From Patescibacteria group bacterium (GTDB lineage Bacteria > Patescibacteriota > Patescibacteriia > 2-12-FULL-60-25), in contig JAHJRN010000016.1 of assembly GCA_018830865.1 (NCBI GenBank), positions 1 through 54,339 of the forward strand: a DNA stretch of 54,339 nucleotides. Direction: 5' to 3'. Shown in pieces: positions 24,914 to 32,948 of this stretch. Position numbers and translations under genes: made by a program. Position 1 is the stretch's first letter. Each line of letters opens with the position of its first letter. The notes beneath the pieces were generated by a model. That model did not search any database, had not been told where the DNA came from, and saw nothing but the letters and a program-made list of their open reading frames with translations.

Positions 24914-26129
24914 ACGGAAGACTCATGAAGCGCGTCGCGGTCCGTGAGAGGACCGCGCCCCACGCGCCGAGGAACGGGATGAAGAGGAGGTTGGTCCCGA
25001 TCTGCAGGACCGTGTTCGCCATGTAGAAGGTCCAGAGGGAGCGGATGCGGTCGTGCGCCTGGAAGTAGTTCACGCCGACGATGGACGCGAGGCCGACGAG
25101 GCCGGTCGCGTAGACGATGGAGGGCAGGACCTGGCTCGCGTACTGCGGGAAGAGCCACGGCAGGACGAACGGCGCGGCCACGGCATACGCGGCGGCCGCG
25201 AAGCCCGCGAGCCCGAAGACCGTCCAGAAGTGGCGGCGTGTCGCGCGGACGAGGGAACGCGTCTCGTCGCGTCGCGAGAACCGGCGGAGCATCAGGCCTG
25301 TTATCGAGTTGATGAAGTCCTTGATCTGTTCCGGGATAAGCATGGCCACGCTGTAGTTGGCGAGCGTGCCGTAGCCGAAGAAGCGCTGGAGCAGGATTTG
25401 GTCGAGCTGGTATGCGATGGTCTGGAAAGCGCCGATGGCCGAGAGATGCGAGCCGAGCCGGAGATGCCCTTTGCCTTGGCTGCCGGCCGGTAGGGCGAGG
25501 ACCTCGCGGAGGGTGTATGCGCCGCGGATGAGGATGTCGAACCCGAAGTACGCGAGGGTGATGGTGAGCAGGCCGCGGGCGTTCAGGATGACCGCGAAGA
25601 AGCACGCGGCGAACAGGATGTTGTTCACGACCGCGAGCACGACGAGCTTGCGGACGTGTTCCTTGCCGGTCAGGATGGGGCCGTACATCCCGCACAGCGA
25701 ATAGATGGGGAACGCGACCGCGGCCACGAGGATGCCGAGGGCGACCGTCGTCTCTCCGTGGAGATGGCGTTCGAGCGCGGCGAGGACAAGGAGGACGGAG
25801 CCGAGCGGGGAGACGAGGGCGATGCGCTTGAGCGCGGCGCGGACGATGCCGTAGTCACCCTTCGCCACGCCGCGGATGACGCTCGCGTTGAGGCCCGACA
25901 TCGAGAAGATGCCGGCGATGCCGAACATCGCGAGGACGTAGCGGAATTCGCCGAGCGTCTCGCGCGGGAGCCAGCGCGCCATGAGGAACGTCGTGGCGAC
26001 GCCGCGTACGACCGCACTTAGGTGCCCGAACGACATCAATGTCAATGAGCGTCCGTAGAAGCGGACGTCGAGATGCAGGAGGGCCGTGAGCCGCGTGGCG
26101 GCGCGTCCGGCGAGTTGACGGAGACGCAT
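24867..26129 (-). CDS. Wzx-like polysaccharide flippase
   Basis: A 420-residue polytopic membrane protein of the polysaccharide transporter (MATE/Wzx) superfamily with about 12 hydrophobic spans. FLMARWLPRETLGEFRYVLA, ASVIRGVAKGDYG, FQTIAYQLDQILLQRFFGYGTLANYSVAMLIPEQIKDF and PFVLPWLFPQYASQVLPSI are typical segments, with the central GT-like QLDQILL (aspartate between helices) as in Wzx. It should move lipid-linked glycan across the cytoplasmic membrane. Its last 15 residues are encoded over the antisense end of the fusion gene (47-base convergent overlap). The promoter TACGCT (minus strand, 26140-26145) overlaps the divergent promoter of the next gene. Confidence 0.85.
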   Translation of the reverse strand: MRLRQLAGRAATRLTALLHLDVRFYGRSLTLMSFGHLSAVVRGVATTFLMARWLPRETLGEFRYVLAMFGIAGIFSMSGLNASVIRGVAKGDYGIVRAALKRIALVSPLGSVLLVLAALERHLHGETTVALGILVAAVAFPIYSLCGMYGPILTGKEHVRKLVVLAVVNNILFAACFFAVILNARGLLTITLAYFGFDILIRGAYTLREVLALPAGSQGKGHLRLGSHLSAIGAFQTIAYQLDQILLQRFFGYGTLANYSVAMLIPEQIKDFINSITGLMLRRFSRRDETRSLVRATRRHFWTVFGLAGFAAAAYAVAAPFVLPWLFPQYASQVLPSIVYATGLVGLASIVGVNYFQAHDRIRSLWTFYMANTVLQIGTNLLFIPFLGAWGAVLSRTATRFMSLPFSYPQGKTDTSPRSS

Positions 26130-26139
26130 GACGGAAGGT

Positions 26140-26149
26140 AGCGTACAAT
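26140..26149. promoter_or_regulatory. Overlapping divergent -10 boxes
   Basis: The plus strand reads TACAAT at 26144-26149 (start codon 26169), and the minus strand reads TACGCT at 26145-26140 (start codon 26129, 10 bases away). The two -10 boxes share bases, so only one polymerase can open the site at a time. Confidence 0.5.
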
Positions 26150-26168
26150 CGTTTCAACCATTCGCACA

Positions 26169-27008
26169 ATGACCGACGAGAATAAGGCGTTCTATCGCAA
26201 GCACGCGGATACGATCTGGGCCAAGAGGTTCGACGCGCCCGATCCCATCCGCCGACACGCGCACCGCACGCAGTACGCCGCGCTCATCGACACGCTCGGC
26301 AAGGGGAGTGTCCTTGACGCCGGTTGCGGCGAAGGTGTCATCCCCATCCTGCTCGCGGAACGCGGCAGGGCGTCTGTCGGCGTGGACCTCTCGGAACCGA
26401 ACATCGCCGCGGCGCGTGCGCTCGCGGCCGGACGCGGCCTCGCGCATCTCGCGACGTTCGAGGTCGGCGACGCCGAGCGTCTCCCGTTCGCCGACCGGTC
26501 GTTCGACACGGTCGTCTCGTCGCATGTGCTCGAGCATCTCCCGGATTTCGACGCCGGGTTCCGCGAACTGTGCCGCGTCGCCCGTCGCCGCGTCGTGGTC
26601 GCACTCCCGACCTGTCTCAATCTGTCGGCGGCCGCGCTCCTCGGAGGCGATCACGGGTATTGGAAGTTCTCGAAGCGTTCGTTCCTCGCGTTGCCGTGGG
26701 GCCTCCTGCGCATCATCGGCCATCTCTTCGGCGAAGGCGTGCAGGAAGGATACGCAGGTCGCGACGACCTACCGCACGTCTGGCGTTACCCATGGGTGAT
26801 GCGACGATGTCTCCGTCATCCGGAGTTCGTCATGACGTCCTTCCGCGCGTCCACGTTCGTCCTCCCGTACGCCACATGGTCGCTCCCGTTCGTCCGTTGG
26901 CTCGAGCGGTATCGGAGCGCCCCGTTCCTGCGGAATTTCGGGTATGGGAGCATCGCTGTCCTTGAGAGGAAAGACCCTTGCCAGGAGGGGAAACTTCCCG
27001 TAGGGTAG
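26169..27008 (+). CDS. SAM-dependent methyltransferase
   Basis: A 279-residue class I methyltransferase: VLDAGCGEGVIPILLAERG (motif I), SVGVDLSEPNIAAARALA, GDAERLPFADRSFDTVVSSHVLEHLPDFDAGFRELCRVARRRVVVALP. The C-terminal half (WKFSKRSFLALPWGLLRIIGHL) resembles UbiE-like methyltransferases of glycan loci. It is preceded by a TACAAT -10 box 19 bases upstream and is followed 14 bases later by the UDP-sugar dehydrogenase. The substrate is unknown. Confidence 0.86.
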   Translation: MTDENKAFYRKHADTIWAKRFDAPDPIRRHAHRTQYAALIDTLGKGSVLDAGCGEGVIPILLAERGRASVGVDLSEPNIAAARALAAGRGLAHLATFEVGDAERLPFADRSFDTVVSSHVLEHLPDFDAGFRELCRVARRRVVVALPTCLNLSAAALLGGDHGYWKFSKRSFLALPWGLLRIIGHLFGEGVQEGYAGRDDLPHVWRYPWVMRRCLRHPEFVMTSFRASTFVLPYATWSLPFVRWLERYRSAPFLRNFGYGSIAVLERKDPCQEGKLPVG

Positions 27009-27022
27009 GGGGACAAAAACGT

Positions 27023-27928
27023 ATGACGCGGATCGCCATCATGGGCACAGGGATGGTCGGCGGGGCGCTTGCCCGCTATTTTCGGACCCAGCACGTCGAG
27101 CCGGCCCTGTACGACCCCCCGAAGGGACATGACGACACGTCCGCCCTCGCGGATGCGGACGTGATTTTCGTCGCGGTGCCGACGCCGTACTATTTGGACG
27201 GTTCGGGCTTCGACGAGTCGTTCCTTCGCGCTGCGCTCGATGCCATCCCGGGCGAGAGCAAGACCGTCGTCCTCAAGTCCACCATCCTCCCCGGGACGAC
27301 CGGGCGGTTCCAAGCGCTGTATCCCCGGCATCGCATCCTCTTCAATCCGGAATTCCTGACCGAGACCACGGTCGACCGCGACATGCAGAACCCGAACCGG
27401 CAGATCGTCGGGTTCACGCCCGAGAGCCGCCGCGACGCGGAGCTCGTCATGGGGCTCCTGCCGCGCGCGCCGTTCGAGAAGATCGTCCCGGCAAAGGCCG
27501 CGGAGCTCGTGAAGTATTTCGGCAACGCGTTCTACGCCCTCAAGGTCACGTTCGCGAACCAGATGCACGACGTGTGCGCGAAGCTCGACGTGGACTACGA
27601 CGCCGTGAAGGAATGCGCCAAGGCCGAACCGTGGATCGGGACGCATCATCTCGAGATTTTCCATAAGGGCTATCGCGGATACGGCGGGAAGTGCCTGCCC
27701 AAGGACACGCGGTCCATCATCCAGCTCGGCGAGTCGTTTGACGTCGACCTCTCCGTCCTCAAAGCGGCCGAGGCGTATAATAACGCGCTCCAGACCTCCC
27801 AGGGCATCGACATACAGTGGGAGGAGGGAAGCCCACGGAAAGAACGTCAATCAGATTGTCATTCCCGTGAAGACGGGAATCCAGAACTGTCTCCGAAATC
27901 GGATGGATTCCCGCCTGCGCGGGAATGA
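27023..27928 (+). CDS. ugd: UDP-glucose/GDP-mannose dehydrogenase family protein, short form ending in a palindromic repeat
   Basis: A 301-residue oxidoreductase. RIAIMGTGMVGGALARYF is the NAD-binding motif; VFVAVPTPYYLDG, KSTILPGTT, FNPEFLTETTVDRDMQNPNRQIVG and YRGYGGKCLPKD with catalytic Cys224 follow. It would oxidise a UDP-hexose(NAc) at C6 to the uronic acid. The C-terminal UDP-binding domain of full-length enzymes (about 430 residues) is missing: after the central helical domain the chain ends in CHSREDGNPE and later residues, positions 279-301, which are encoded by a dispersed palindromic element. Short family members exist, so activity is possible, but a repeat-caused truncation is equally so. 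The ATG at 27023 follows an AGGGGG site. Confidence 0.82.
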   Translation: MTRIAIMGTGMVGGALARYFRTQHVEPALYDPPKGHDDTSALADADVIFVAVPTPYYLDGSGFDESFLRAALDAIPGESKTVVLKSTILPGTTGRFQALYPRHRILFNPEFLTETTVDRDMQNPNRQIVGFTPESRRDAELVMGLLPRAPFEKIVPAKAAELVKYFGNAFYALKVTFANQMHDVCAKLDVDYDAVKECAKAEPWIGTHHLEIFHKGYRGYGGKCLPKDTRSIIQLGESFDVDLSVLKAAEAYNNALQTSQGIDIQWEEGSPRKERQSDCHSREDGNPELSPKSDGFPPARE

Positions 27929-27930
27929 CA
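27857..27930. repeat. Palindromic element overlapping the end of the dehydrogenase gene
   Basis: Two small hairpins in tandem: attcccgt (27861-27868) with acgggaat (27873-27880), and attcccgc (27907-27914) with gcgggaat (27919-27926). The outer ends tgtcattcccg and cgggaatgaca are also inverted, so the whole 74 bases are one palindrome. Its left part codes for the last 23 residues of the dehydrogenase, and the stop codon lies in its right arm. A 26-base stretch recurs inside the GT4 gene at 36681-36706. Confidence 0.85.
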
Positions 27931-27936
27931 GAACAT

Positions 27937-28854
27937 ATGTCCCTGTATCTCATCCCCGGCGGTGCCGGATTCATCGGCAGCAACATCGCGGAAGCGCTCC
28001 TCAAGGAGGGTCATCGCGTGCGCATCCTCGACAACTTCTCGACCGGGAAGCGCTCGAACGTGCCCGCGGACGCGGAGCTGTTCGAACTGGACTTCACGGA
28101 TCTCGCCTCCATTCGTCCCGCGTTCGAGGGCGTGGATGGCGTGTTCCTCACGGGCGCCTTGCCGCGTATCCCGTATTCCATCGACCACCCGGTCGAGTCC
28201 GCGCAGGCGAACGTCTTCGGCACGCTCAATGTCCTGGTCGCGGCGCGCGACGCCAAGGTGAAGCGGGTCGTGTATTCCGCGTCGTCGTCCGCGTACGGCG
28301 GGCAGGAGACGTTGCCGCTCCATCCGGACATGCCGGCGAACCCGCTGAACCCGTACGCCCTGCATAAGTACATCGGGGAGAAGAACGCGGAGCACTTCGC
28401 CAAGTTCTACGGCCTCGAGACCGTCTCGTTGCGGTATTTCAACGTCTATGGCCCGCGCATGGCGGACGAGGGTGCCTACGTCACGGTCATCTCGCATTTC
28501 GTGCGCCAGAAGAAAGCCGGCGCGTCGCTGACCGTCCATGGCGACGGGGAACAGACACGTGACTTTACGCATGTCGCGGACGTGGTGCGCGCGAACATGC
28601 TCGCGATGGCATCGCCGAGGGTCGGGAAGGGCGAGGTCGTGAACGTCGGTGCCGGGCAGAATTTTTCCATCAATCACATCGCGGCCATCGTGGGCGGTCC
28701 CGTCGAATATCATCCGGGCCGCGTGGGCGAAGCGCGCCACACCCGCGCGGACATCACGCGGACGAAGGAGCTGCTCGAGTGGGAGCCGACCGTCGAATTC
28801 GAGGAGGGACTCCGGGAGTATCTTCGGTCACAGGGCATTGAGCCGGGGGGATGA
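27937..28854 (+). CDS. NAD-dependent epimerase (GalE-like extended SDR)
   Basis: A 305-residue enzyme. LIPGGAGFIGSNIAEALL is the NAD-binding motif, with RILDNFSTGKRSNV, SVYSASSSAYG-type strand (VYSASSSAYGG), YALHKYIGEKNAEHF giving Y-x-x-x-K, LRYFNVYGPR and HGDGEQTRDFTHVADVV. All are hallmarks of UDP-glucose/UDP-GlcNAc 4-epimerases. I chose the ATG at 27937; the in-frame ATG at 27925 lies in the palindromic repeat and overlaps the preceding stop. With the dehydrogenase upstream it may supply Glc/Gal-type isomers or galacturonic-acid donors (inference). Confidence 0.9.
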   Translation: MSLYLIPGGAGFIGSNIAEALLKEGHRVRILDNFSTGKRSNVPADAELFELDFTDLASIRPAFEGVDGVFLTGALPRIPYSIDHPVESAQANVFGTLNVLVAARDAKVKRVVYSASSSAYGGQETLPLHPDMPANPLNPYALHKYIGEKNAEHFAKFYGLETVSLRYFNVYGPRMADEGAYVTVISHFVRQKKAGASLTVHGDGEQTRDFTHVADVVRANMLAMASPRVGKGEVVNVGAGQNFSINHIAAIVGGPVEYHPGRVGEARHTRADITRTKELLEWEPTVEFEEGLREYLRSQGIEPGG

Positions 28855-28864
28855 CGGAGAGCGC

Positions 28865-28929
28865 GTAGGGGCGCATGGTAATGCGCCTCGGGTCGATATC
28901 AGAAAGGGCGCATTACCATGCGCCCCTAC
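28865..28929. repeat. Perfect 23-bp inverted repeat between convergent genes
   Basis: The left arm at 28865-28887 and the right arm at 28907-28929 are perfect reverse complements (gtaggggcgcatggt at the left end), with a 19-base loop. It sits between the stops of two convergent genes. It could form a strong hairpin on either strand but has no T run, so it is listed as a repeat rather than a terminator. Confidence 0.85.
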
Positions 28930-28949
28930 AGGAATCCAAGTTTTTTCGT

Positions 28950-30323
28950 CTATGTCCCTTTCCTTCGCAGCACGATGCCGACGGTTCGCAGGAGGATGGC
29001 GATGTCCAAGAAGAGGGATCGGTGTTTGATGTAATAGAGGTCGTACTGGAGCTTCTGGAGATTGTCCTCGACCGTGCCTGCATAGGGGAACTTGATCTGC
29101 GCCCATCCGGTGAGGCCGGGTCGCGTGAGGTGGCGGAGAGCATAGTACGGCATCTGTAGCACAAGCGCTTCGACGAACTCGGGACGTTCAGGTCGCGGGC
29201 CGATGAGGGACATCTCGCCCTTAAGCACGTTCCAGATCTGCGGGAGCTCGTCGATGCGCGTCTTGCGGAGGAACGCGCCGACGCGGGTGATGCGCGGGTC
29301 GCTCTCCGTGGCCCATTGGGGCTGCCCGTCCGCCTCCGCATCTTGCCGCATCGTCCTGTATTTCCAGATGCGGAACGGCTTTCCCATCTTGCCGACGCGG
29401 ACCTGCGAGTAGAGCACGGAGCCTTTGGACGAAAGCTTGATGGCGAGCGCGACGAACGGATAGCAGGCGAGCGCGACGAGGCCGATGGGGACGGCGAGGA
29501 TGATGTCGACGATGCGTTTCATGGTCTCGTACCACGTCTTTTCGTTCTCGCGGAGGTGCTCGAGGAACCAGGTTTCGGAGACGTATTCAAGCGGCACACG
29601 GCCGGTCAGCGCCTCTTCGAGGGCCGTGCGGTCCACGAGTTCGACCGGGGTGAAGATGGTTCGGTACAGCGCATCGCGCAGCTTCGGCACGTCGTCCGGT
29701 CGATGGCCCAGCAGGATGGTATGGATGCGATGCTCCACGATGATGCGGTCGAGAGAATCTACCGAGAGGTGCCACGTGATACGTTCGTCGTCGAAGCGCG
29801 TGCCCGGGTAGGTCTCCACCACGGCGGCGAGTTCGAGACCGCTGGACGAACGTTCGAGGAGCAAGCGCGCCTTGGCCGCATCCGCGCCGGAGCCGACGAA
29901 CAGGACACGGTTCCGGAATATCGAATTGGTCAGGAACCGGTTGTAGGCGAGGCGCCAGCCGTAGCCAAGCAAGAGCACGATCGCGAAATAGAGGAAGAGG
30001 TTGGTGCGCGGCTCGATGCCGAAGACCGGCACGAGATAGAAGAAGGCAAGCGCGACCGCGAGGTTGGCGATCATCCCCTCCAGATACAGCCGGAAGAAGT
30101 GGACGCCGTTCTTGAGGACGTTCAGGTCGTACAGCCCCGCGATGTAGGAACCGACAATCCAAAGTAGGCTGACGATGCCGAAGGGGATGGCATGGAAGTC
30201 CCAGATGCGCCGCTCCACCACGCCGTAGCGCAACAGTAATGTCAGCAGGAGGGACGCCTGGAAGATAAGGAGGTCGCCCGTGACGAGCACGAGGCGTTTG
30301 ACCCGCAGGCCGGATCGGAACAT
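28950..30323 (-). CDS. Polyprenyl-phosphate sugar-1-phosphate transferase (WbaP/WcaJ family)
   Basis: A 457-residue membrane enzyme that should start glycan assembly by moving a sugar-1-phosphate from a UDP-sugar to undecaprenyl phosphate. The N-terminal four-helix membrane region (residues about 8-120) is followed by a Rossmann-like soluble domain (NRVLFVGSGADAAKARLLL). The catalytic domain begins near 270: KRIVDIILAVPIGLVALACYP, VLYSQVRVGKMGKPFRIWKYRTMRQDAE, FLRKTRIDELPQIWNVLKGEMSLIGPRPERPEFV and RPGLTGWAQIKFPYAGTVED, all family signatures. It is read leftward as a single gene. It is the best candidate in the window for the priming enzyme of the glycan pathway. Confidence 0.95.
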   Translation of the reverse strand: MFRSGLRVKRLVLVTGDLLIFQASLLLTLLLRYGVVERRIWDFHAIPFGIVSLLWIVGSYIAGLYDLNVLKNGVHFFRLYLEGMIANLAVALAFFYLVPVFGIEPRTNLFLYFAIVLLLGYGWRLAYNRFLTNSIFRNRVLFVGSGADAAKARLLLERSSSGLELAAVVETYPGTRFDDERITWHLSVDSLDRIIVEHRIHTILLGHRPDDVPKLRDALYRTIFTPVELVDRTALEEALTGRVPLEYVSETWFLEHLRENEKTWYETMKRIVDIILAVPIGLVALACYPFVALAIKLSSKGSVLYSQVRVGKMGKPFRIWKYRTMRQDAEADGQPQWATESDPRITRVGAFLRKTRIDELPQIWNVLKGEMSLIGPRPERPEFVEALVLQMPYYALRHLTRPGLTGWAQIKFPYAGTVEDNLQKLQYDLYYIKHRSLFLDIAILLRTVGIVLRRKGT

Positions 30324-30393
30324 ATCGCGGCCATCCTGGCATGAAATCGTGGTTTTGGGTAGGGGGGAGGCGGTCGCGTGAGCCGCGGTCGCG

Positions 30394-30402
30394 TGTTAGA
30401 AT
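30394..30402 (+). promoter_or_regulatory. Extended -10 promoter, leaderless type
   Basis: TGTTAGAAT: TGn extension plus TAGAAT (30397-30402), 8 bases before the ATG at 30411. The sequence upstream is GC-rich with no -35 match. Confidence 0.6.
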
Positions 30403-30410
30403 CGTCCGAT

Positions 30411-30869
30411 ATGGCATCAGTCGTGTCGCGTGCGATCGAGACGCTGCATCGGGAGTGGTACTCGGTCTTCAAGTTCCTCGTGGTTGGTGGGACGACCGTC
30501 GGGATGAAACTCGGCCTCTATGCGCTCCTCTCGCGCGTGTTTTGGACTGGCGGGCCGAGATGGGTCGAGAATATCCTCGCGCTGTCCGTCGCCACCATCT
30601 TCAACTACCTGTTCCATCGCCACTGGACGTTCAGCCATCTTGCCGCCGCGCCCGGGTCGACGGCGCGGTACCTCATCGTCCTCGTCTTCGGCAACGCGCT
30701 GGACGCCTCGTTGTTCTATGTCGGTCACGAGATCTTCCGGCTCTATGACTTTTTCCTGATCATCGGCATCAGTGCGATCATCCCGTTCTTCACGTTCGTC
30801 ATCCATCGGGTCTTCACGTTCCATCCGGACCCCTACCGACGTAAGCCGGACGTGGTACAATCGGCCTGA
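30411..30869 (+). CDS. GtrA-like membrane protein
   Basis: A 152-residue protein with four hydrophobic helices. FKFLVVGGTTVGMKLGLYALL, ALSVATIFNYLFHRHWTFSH and HRVFTF are GtrA family signatures. GtrA proteins are linked with movement of polyprenyl-phosphate sugars across the membrane and usually work with a GtrB-like GT2. GT2 candidates here lie at 7599-8525, 20583-21455 and 32949-33626. I chose the ATG at 30411, since an extended -10 box sits 8 bases before it and would exclude the in-frame start at 30378 from the transcript. It is the first gene of a rightward operon. Confidence 0.9.
   Translation: MASVVSRAIETLHREWYSVFKFLVVGGTTVGMKLGLYALLSRVFWTGGPRWVENILALSVATIFNYLFHRHWTFSHLAAAPGSTARYLIVLVFGNALDASLFYVGHEIFRLYDFFLIIGISAIIPFFTFVIHRVFTFHPDPYRRKPDVVQSA
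30853..30861 (+). promoter_or_regulatory. Extended -10 promoter inside the end of gtrA-like gene
   Basis: TGGTACAAT: TGn plus TACAAT (30856-30861), 11 bases before the ATG at 30873. It lies within the last codons of the preceding gene, so it could transcribe the SDR pair separately. Confidence 0.5.
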
Positions 30870-30872
30870 CAT

Positions 30873-31880
30873 ATGTCCGAACAGATTTTCGAGCGGCGCA
30901 ACGTCTTGGTCACGGGAGGAGCGGGTTTCATCGGCTCCTATCTCTGCGACCGCCTCGTGAAAGACGCGAACGTCATCTGCGTCGACAACTTCATCACGAG
31001 CAACGAGGCGAACATCGACCACCTCCTGCAGGACCCGCACTTCGAGTTCATCAACCACGACATCACGGGGCCTATCGACCCGCTCGCGTTCCCCGAGCTC
31101 GAGCGCTTCAAGGTCCGATTTCAGGGCATTCAGGAGATCTATCACCTCGCGTGCCCCATCTCGAAGCGGCATTTCGACGACTTCAAGATCGCGACCATCC
31201 TCACCAACTCCATCGGCGTCAAGAACGTGCTCGATCTCGCGGTCGCACATCACGCGAAGGTGCTCTACGCCTCGTCGAGCGTCCTCTATGGGCTGCGCGT
31301 GAACGGCGAGCATGCGCGCGAGACCGACGCCTGCCGGCTGGACCATCTCACGACGCGCGGCGCCTATGACGAGGGGAAGCGCTTCTCCGAAGCCATCCTC
31401 CAGACCTACGCCGACGTATACGGCTTCGACGTGAAGATTGCACGCATCTTCCGCACATACGGGCCGCGGATGAAGATCTTCGACGGCAACCTGATGCCCG
31501 ACATGGTCCTGAACGCCATCGAGAACCGCGACGTGGTGCTGACCGGCGACGAGGAGTCGCGCGTCGCGCCGACCTTCGTGAGCGACATCGTGGACGGCCT
31601 CATCCGGCTCATGGCGACGCCCATCGACGTCACGCTCATGAACCTGGGGTCCGACACGGACTACCGCCTCGTCTCCGTCGCGCAGAAGATCATCGAGATC
31701 ACGGGCTCGTCCTCGCGCATCCGCTTCGAGCCGCCCGGTCCCTACGCGACCGAGGCGCCTATGCCCGACATCACGCGAGCACGGGAGATTCTCGGATGGA
31801 TTCCGCTGGTCCGCCTCGACGACGGCCTGCGGAAGATGATCGAATACGCCAAATCGCATCGACACCTCATCACTTTCTGA
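30873..31880 (+). CDS. Extended SDR, UDP-glucuronate decarboxylase/epimerase-like (tandem copy A)
   Basis: A 335-residue enzyme. VLVTGGAGFIGSYLCDRLV is the NAD motif, ANVICVDNFITSNEANIDHLL the ribose-binding acidic loop, LYASSSVLYG the catalytic Ser strand, and YDEGKRFSEAIL gives Tyr and Lys of Y-x-x-x-K. ARIFRTYGPRM is a hallmark of UDP-xylose synthase-type members. Given a UDP-sugar dehydrogenase at 27023, formation of a UDP-pentose from a UDP-uronate is a reasonable but unproven role. It is 1 base from a clearly related copy (31882-32907). Confidence 0.9.
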   Translation: MSEQIFERRNVLVTGGAGFIGSYLCDRLVKDANVICVDNFITSNEANIDHLLQDPHFEFINHDITGPIDPLAFPELERFKVRFQGIQEIYHLACPISKRHFDDFKIATILTNSIGVKNVLDLAVAHHAKVLYASSSVLYGLRVNGEHARETDACRLDHLTTRGAYDEGKRFSEAILQTYADVYGFDVKIARIFRTYGPRMKIFDGNLMPDMVLNAIENRDVVLTGDEESRVAPTFVSDIVDGLIRLMATPIDVTLMNLGSDTDYRLVSVAQKIIEITGSSSRIRFEPPGPYATEAPMPDITRAREILGWIPLVRLDDGLRKMIEYAKSHRHLITF

Positions 31881-31881
31881 T

Positions 31882-32907
31882 ATGCCTGACCTTCCGATTT
31901 TCGATAAGCCGAACATCCTCGTCACGGGCGGTGCGGGCGTCATCGGCTCGTTCCTCTGTGAGAAGCTGCTCGCCGCGAACGCGCGCGTCATCTGCCTCGA
32001 CACGTTCGTCACGTCGCAGGAGTCGAATATCGATCTCCTGCTCAAGAATCCCGACTTCGAGTTCATCCGGCAGGACATCAACGCGCCGTTCGACCTCGAC
32101 GCGTTCCCCGAGCTCGCGCGGTTCAAGCTGAAGTTCCAGGGTATCCAGGAGGTCTACCACCTCGCATGTCCGACGAGCCCCAAGAAGTTCGATCAGTTCA
32201 AGATACAGACGCTGTATGCGAACTCCATCGGGATGCGGAACATCCTCGATCTCGCGGTGAAGCACAAGGCCAAGGTCCTGCATGCGTCCACGTCGGTCGT
32301 GTACGGCGCGAGGCCGAAGGACGGGCATGCATTCAAGGAGGAGGAATACGGCGCGGTGGATCTGCTGAACGAACGTGCCTGCTACGACGAAGGCAAACGG
32401 TTCGCCGAGACGGCCTGCGCCACGTACATGCAGGTACACAAGCTGGACGTGCGCATCGCGCGCATCTTCCGGACGTATGGGCCGCGGATGCCGCTGTATG
32501 ACGGTCACATGCTGCCGGACTTCATCATGGCCGCGCTCGACAACAAGGACCTGACCATCTACGGGGACGAGACGTTCCGGACCTCGTTCGCCTACGTGAG
32601 CGACATCGTGGACGGCATGATGAAGCTGATGGCCGCGGCGCCTGGCATCGGTCCCATGAACCTGGGGAGCGACTTGGATATCCCAATTGTGGACGTGGCC
32701 CAGCGTATCATCGAAATGACAGGTTCCAGCTCAAAGGTCGTATTCGAGCCGCCGCTCATGTTCATGACCCAGCTTGGCCTCCCGGATCTCACGAAAGCCA
32801 AGGACGTCCTCGGCTGGCTGCCGCTCGTCGGGCTGGACGACGGCTTGAAACGCACCATTGACTATACCGTGGCGCATAAAGGGCTCTTGGGCTTCAAGGC
32901 AGGGTGA
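31882..32907 (+). CDS. Extended SDR, UDP-glucuronate decarboxylase/epimerase-like (tandem copy B)
   Basis: A 341-residue paralogue of the gene just upstream. Shared landmarks: ILVTGGAGVIGSFLCEKLL, the TSQESNIDLLLKNPDFEFI loop, VYHLACPTSPKKFDQFKIQT, YDEGKRFAETACATY and ARIFRTYGPRMPLYDGHMLPDF. In copy B the NAD motif reads GGAGVIGS, and the Ser strand is LHASTSVVYG, so both keep the catalytic residues. The pair probably arose by tandem duplication and has diverged in the middle, which suggests different UDP-sugar substrates (inference). Confidence 0.9.
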   Translation: MPDLPIFDKPNILVTGGAGVIGSFLCEKLLAANARVICLDTFVTSQESNIDLLLKNPDFEFIRQDINAPFDLDAFPELARFKLKFQGIQEVYHLACPTSPKKFDQFKIQTLYANSIGMRNILDLAVKHKAKVLHASTSVVYGARPKDGHAFKEEEYGAVDLLNERACYDEGKRFAETACATYMQVHKLDVRIARIFRTYGPRMPLYDGHMLPDFIMAALDNKDLTIYGDETFRTSFAYVSDIVDGMMKLMAAAPGIGPMNLGSDLDIPIVDVAQRIIEMTGSSSKVVFEPPLMFMTQLGLPDLTKAKDVLGWLPLVGLDDGLKRTIDYTVAHKGLLGFKAG

Positions 32908-32912
32908 CCCCC

Positions 32913-32941
32913 TGCACAAAAACCGCTTTTTCGCGTAAGGT
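32913..32941 (+). promoter_or_regulatory. Promoter supporting a GTG start at 32949
   Basis: TGCACA (32913-32918), 17 bases, TAAGGT (32936-32941). The GTG at 32949 lies 7 bases beyond the -10 box, so it would be the first codon of a leaderless mRNA. This favours 32949 over the GTG at 32904. Confidence 0.5.
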
Positions 32942-32948
32942 ACCTTGC

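Noticed and set aside
28865-28929. Rho-independent terminator
   Set aside because: The hairpin is perfect but no T run follows on either strand, so it is kept as a repeat only.
30417-32126. 569-codon minus-strand open frame
   Set aside because: It lies fully antisense to the GtrA-like and SDR genes, which have clear family motifs.
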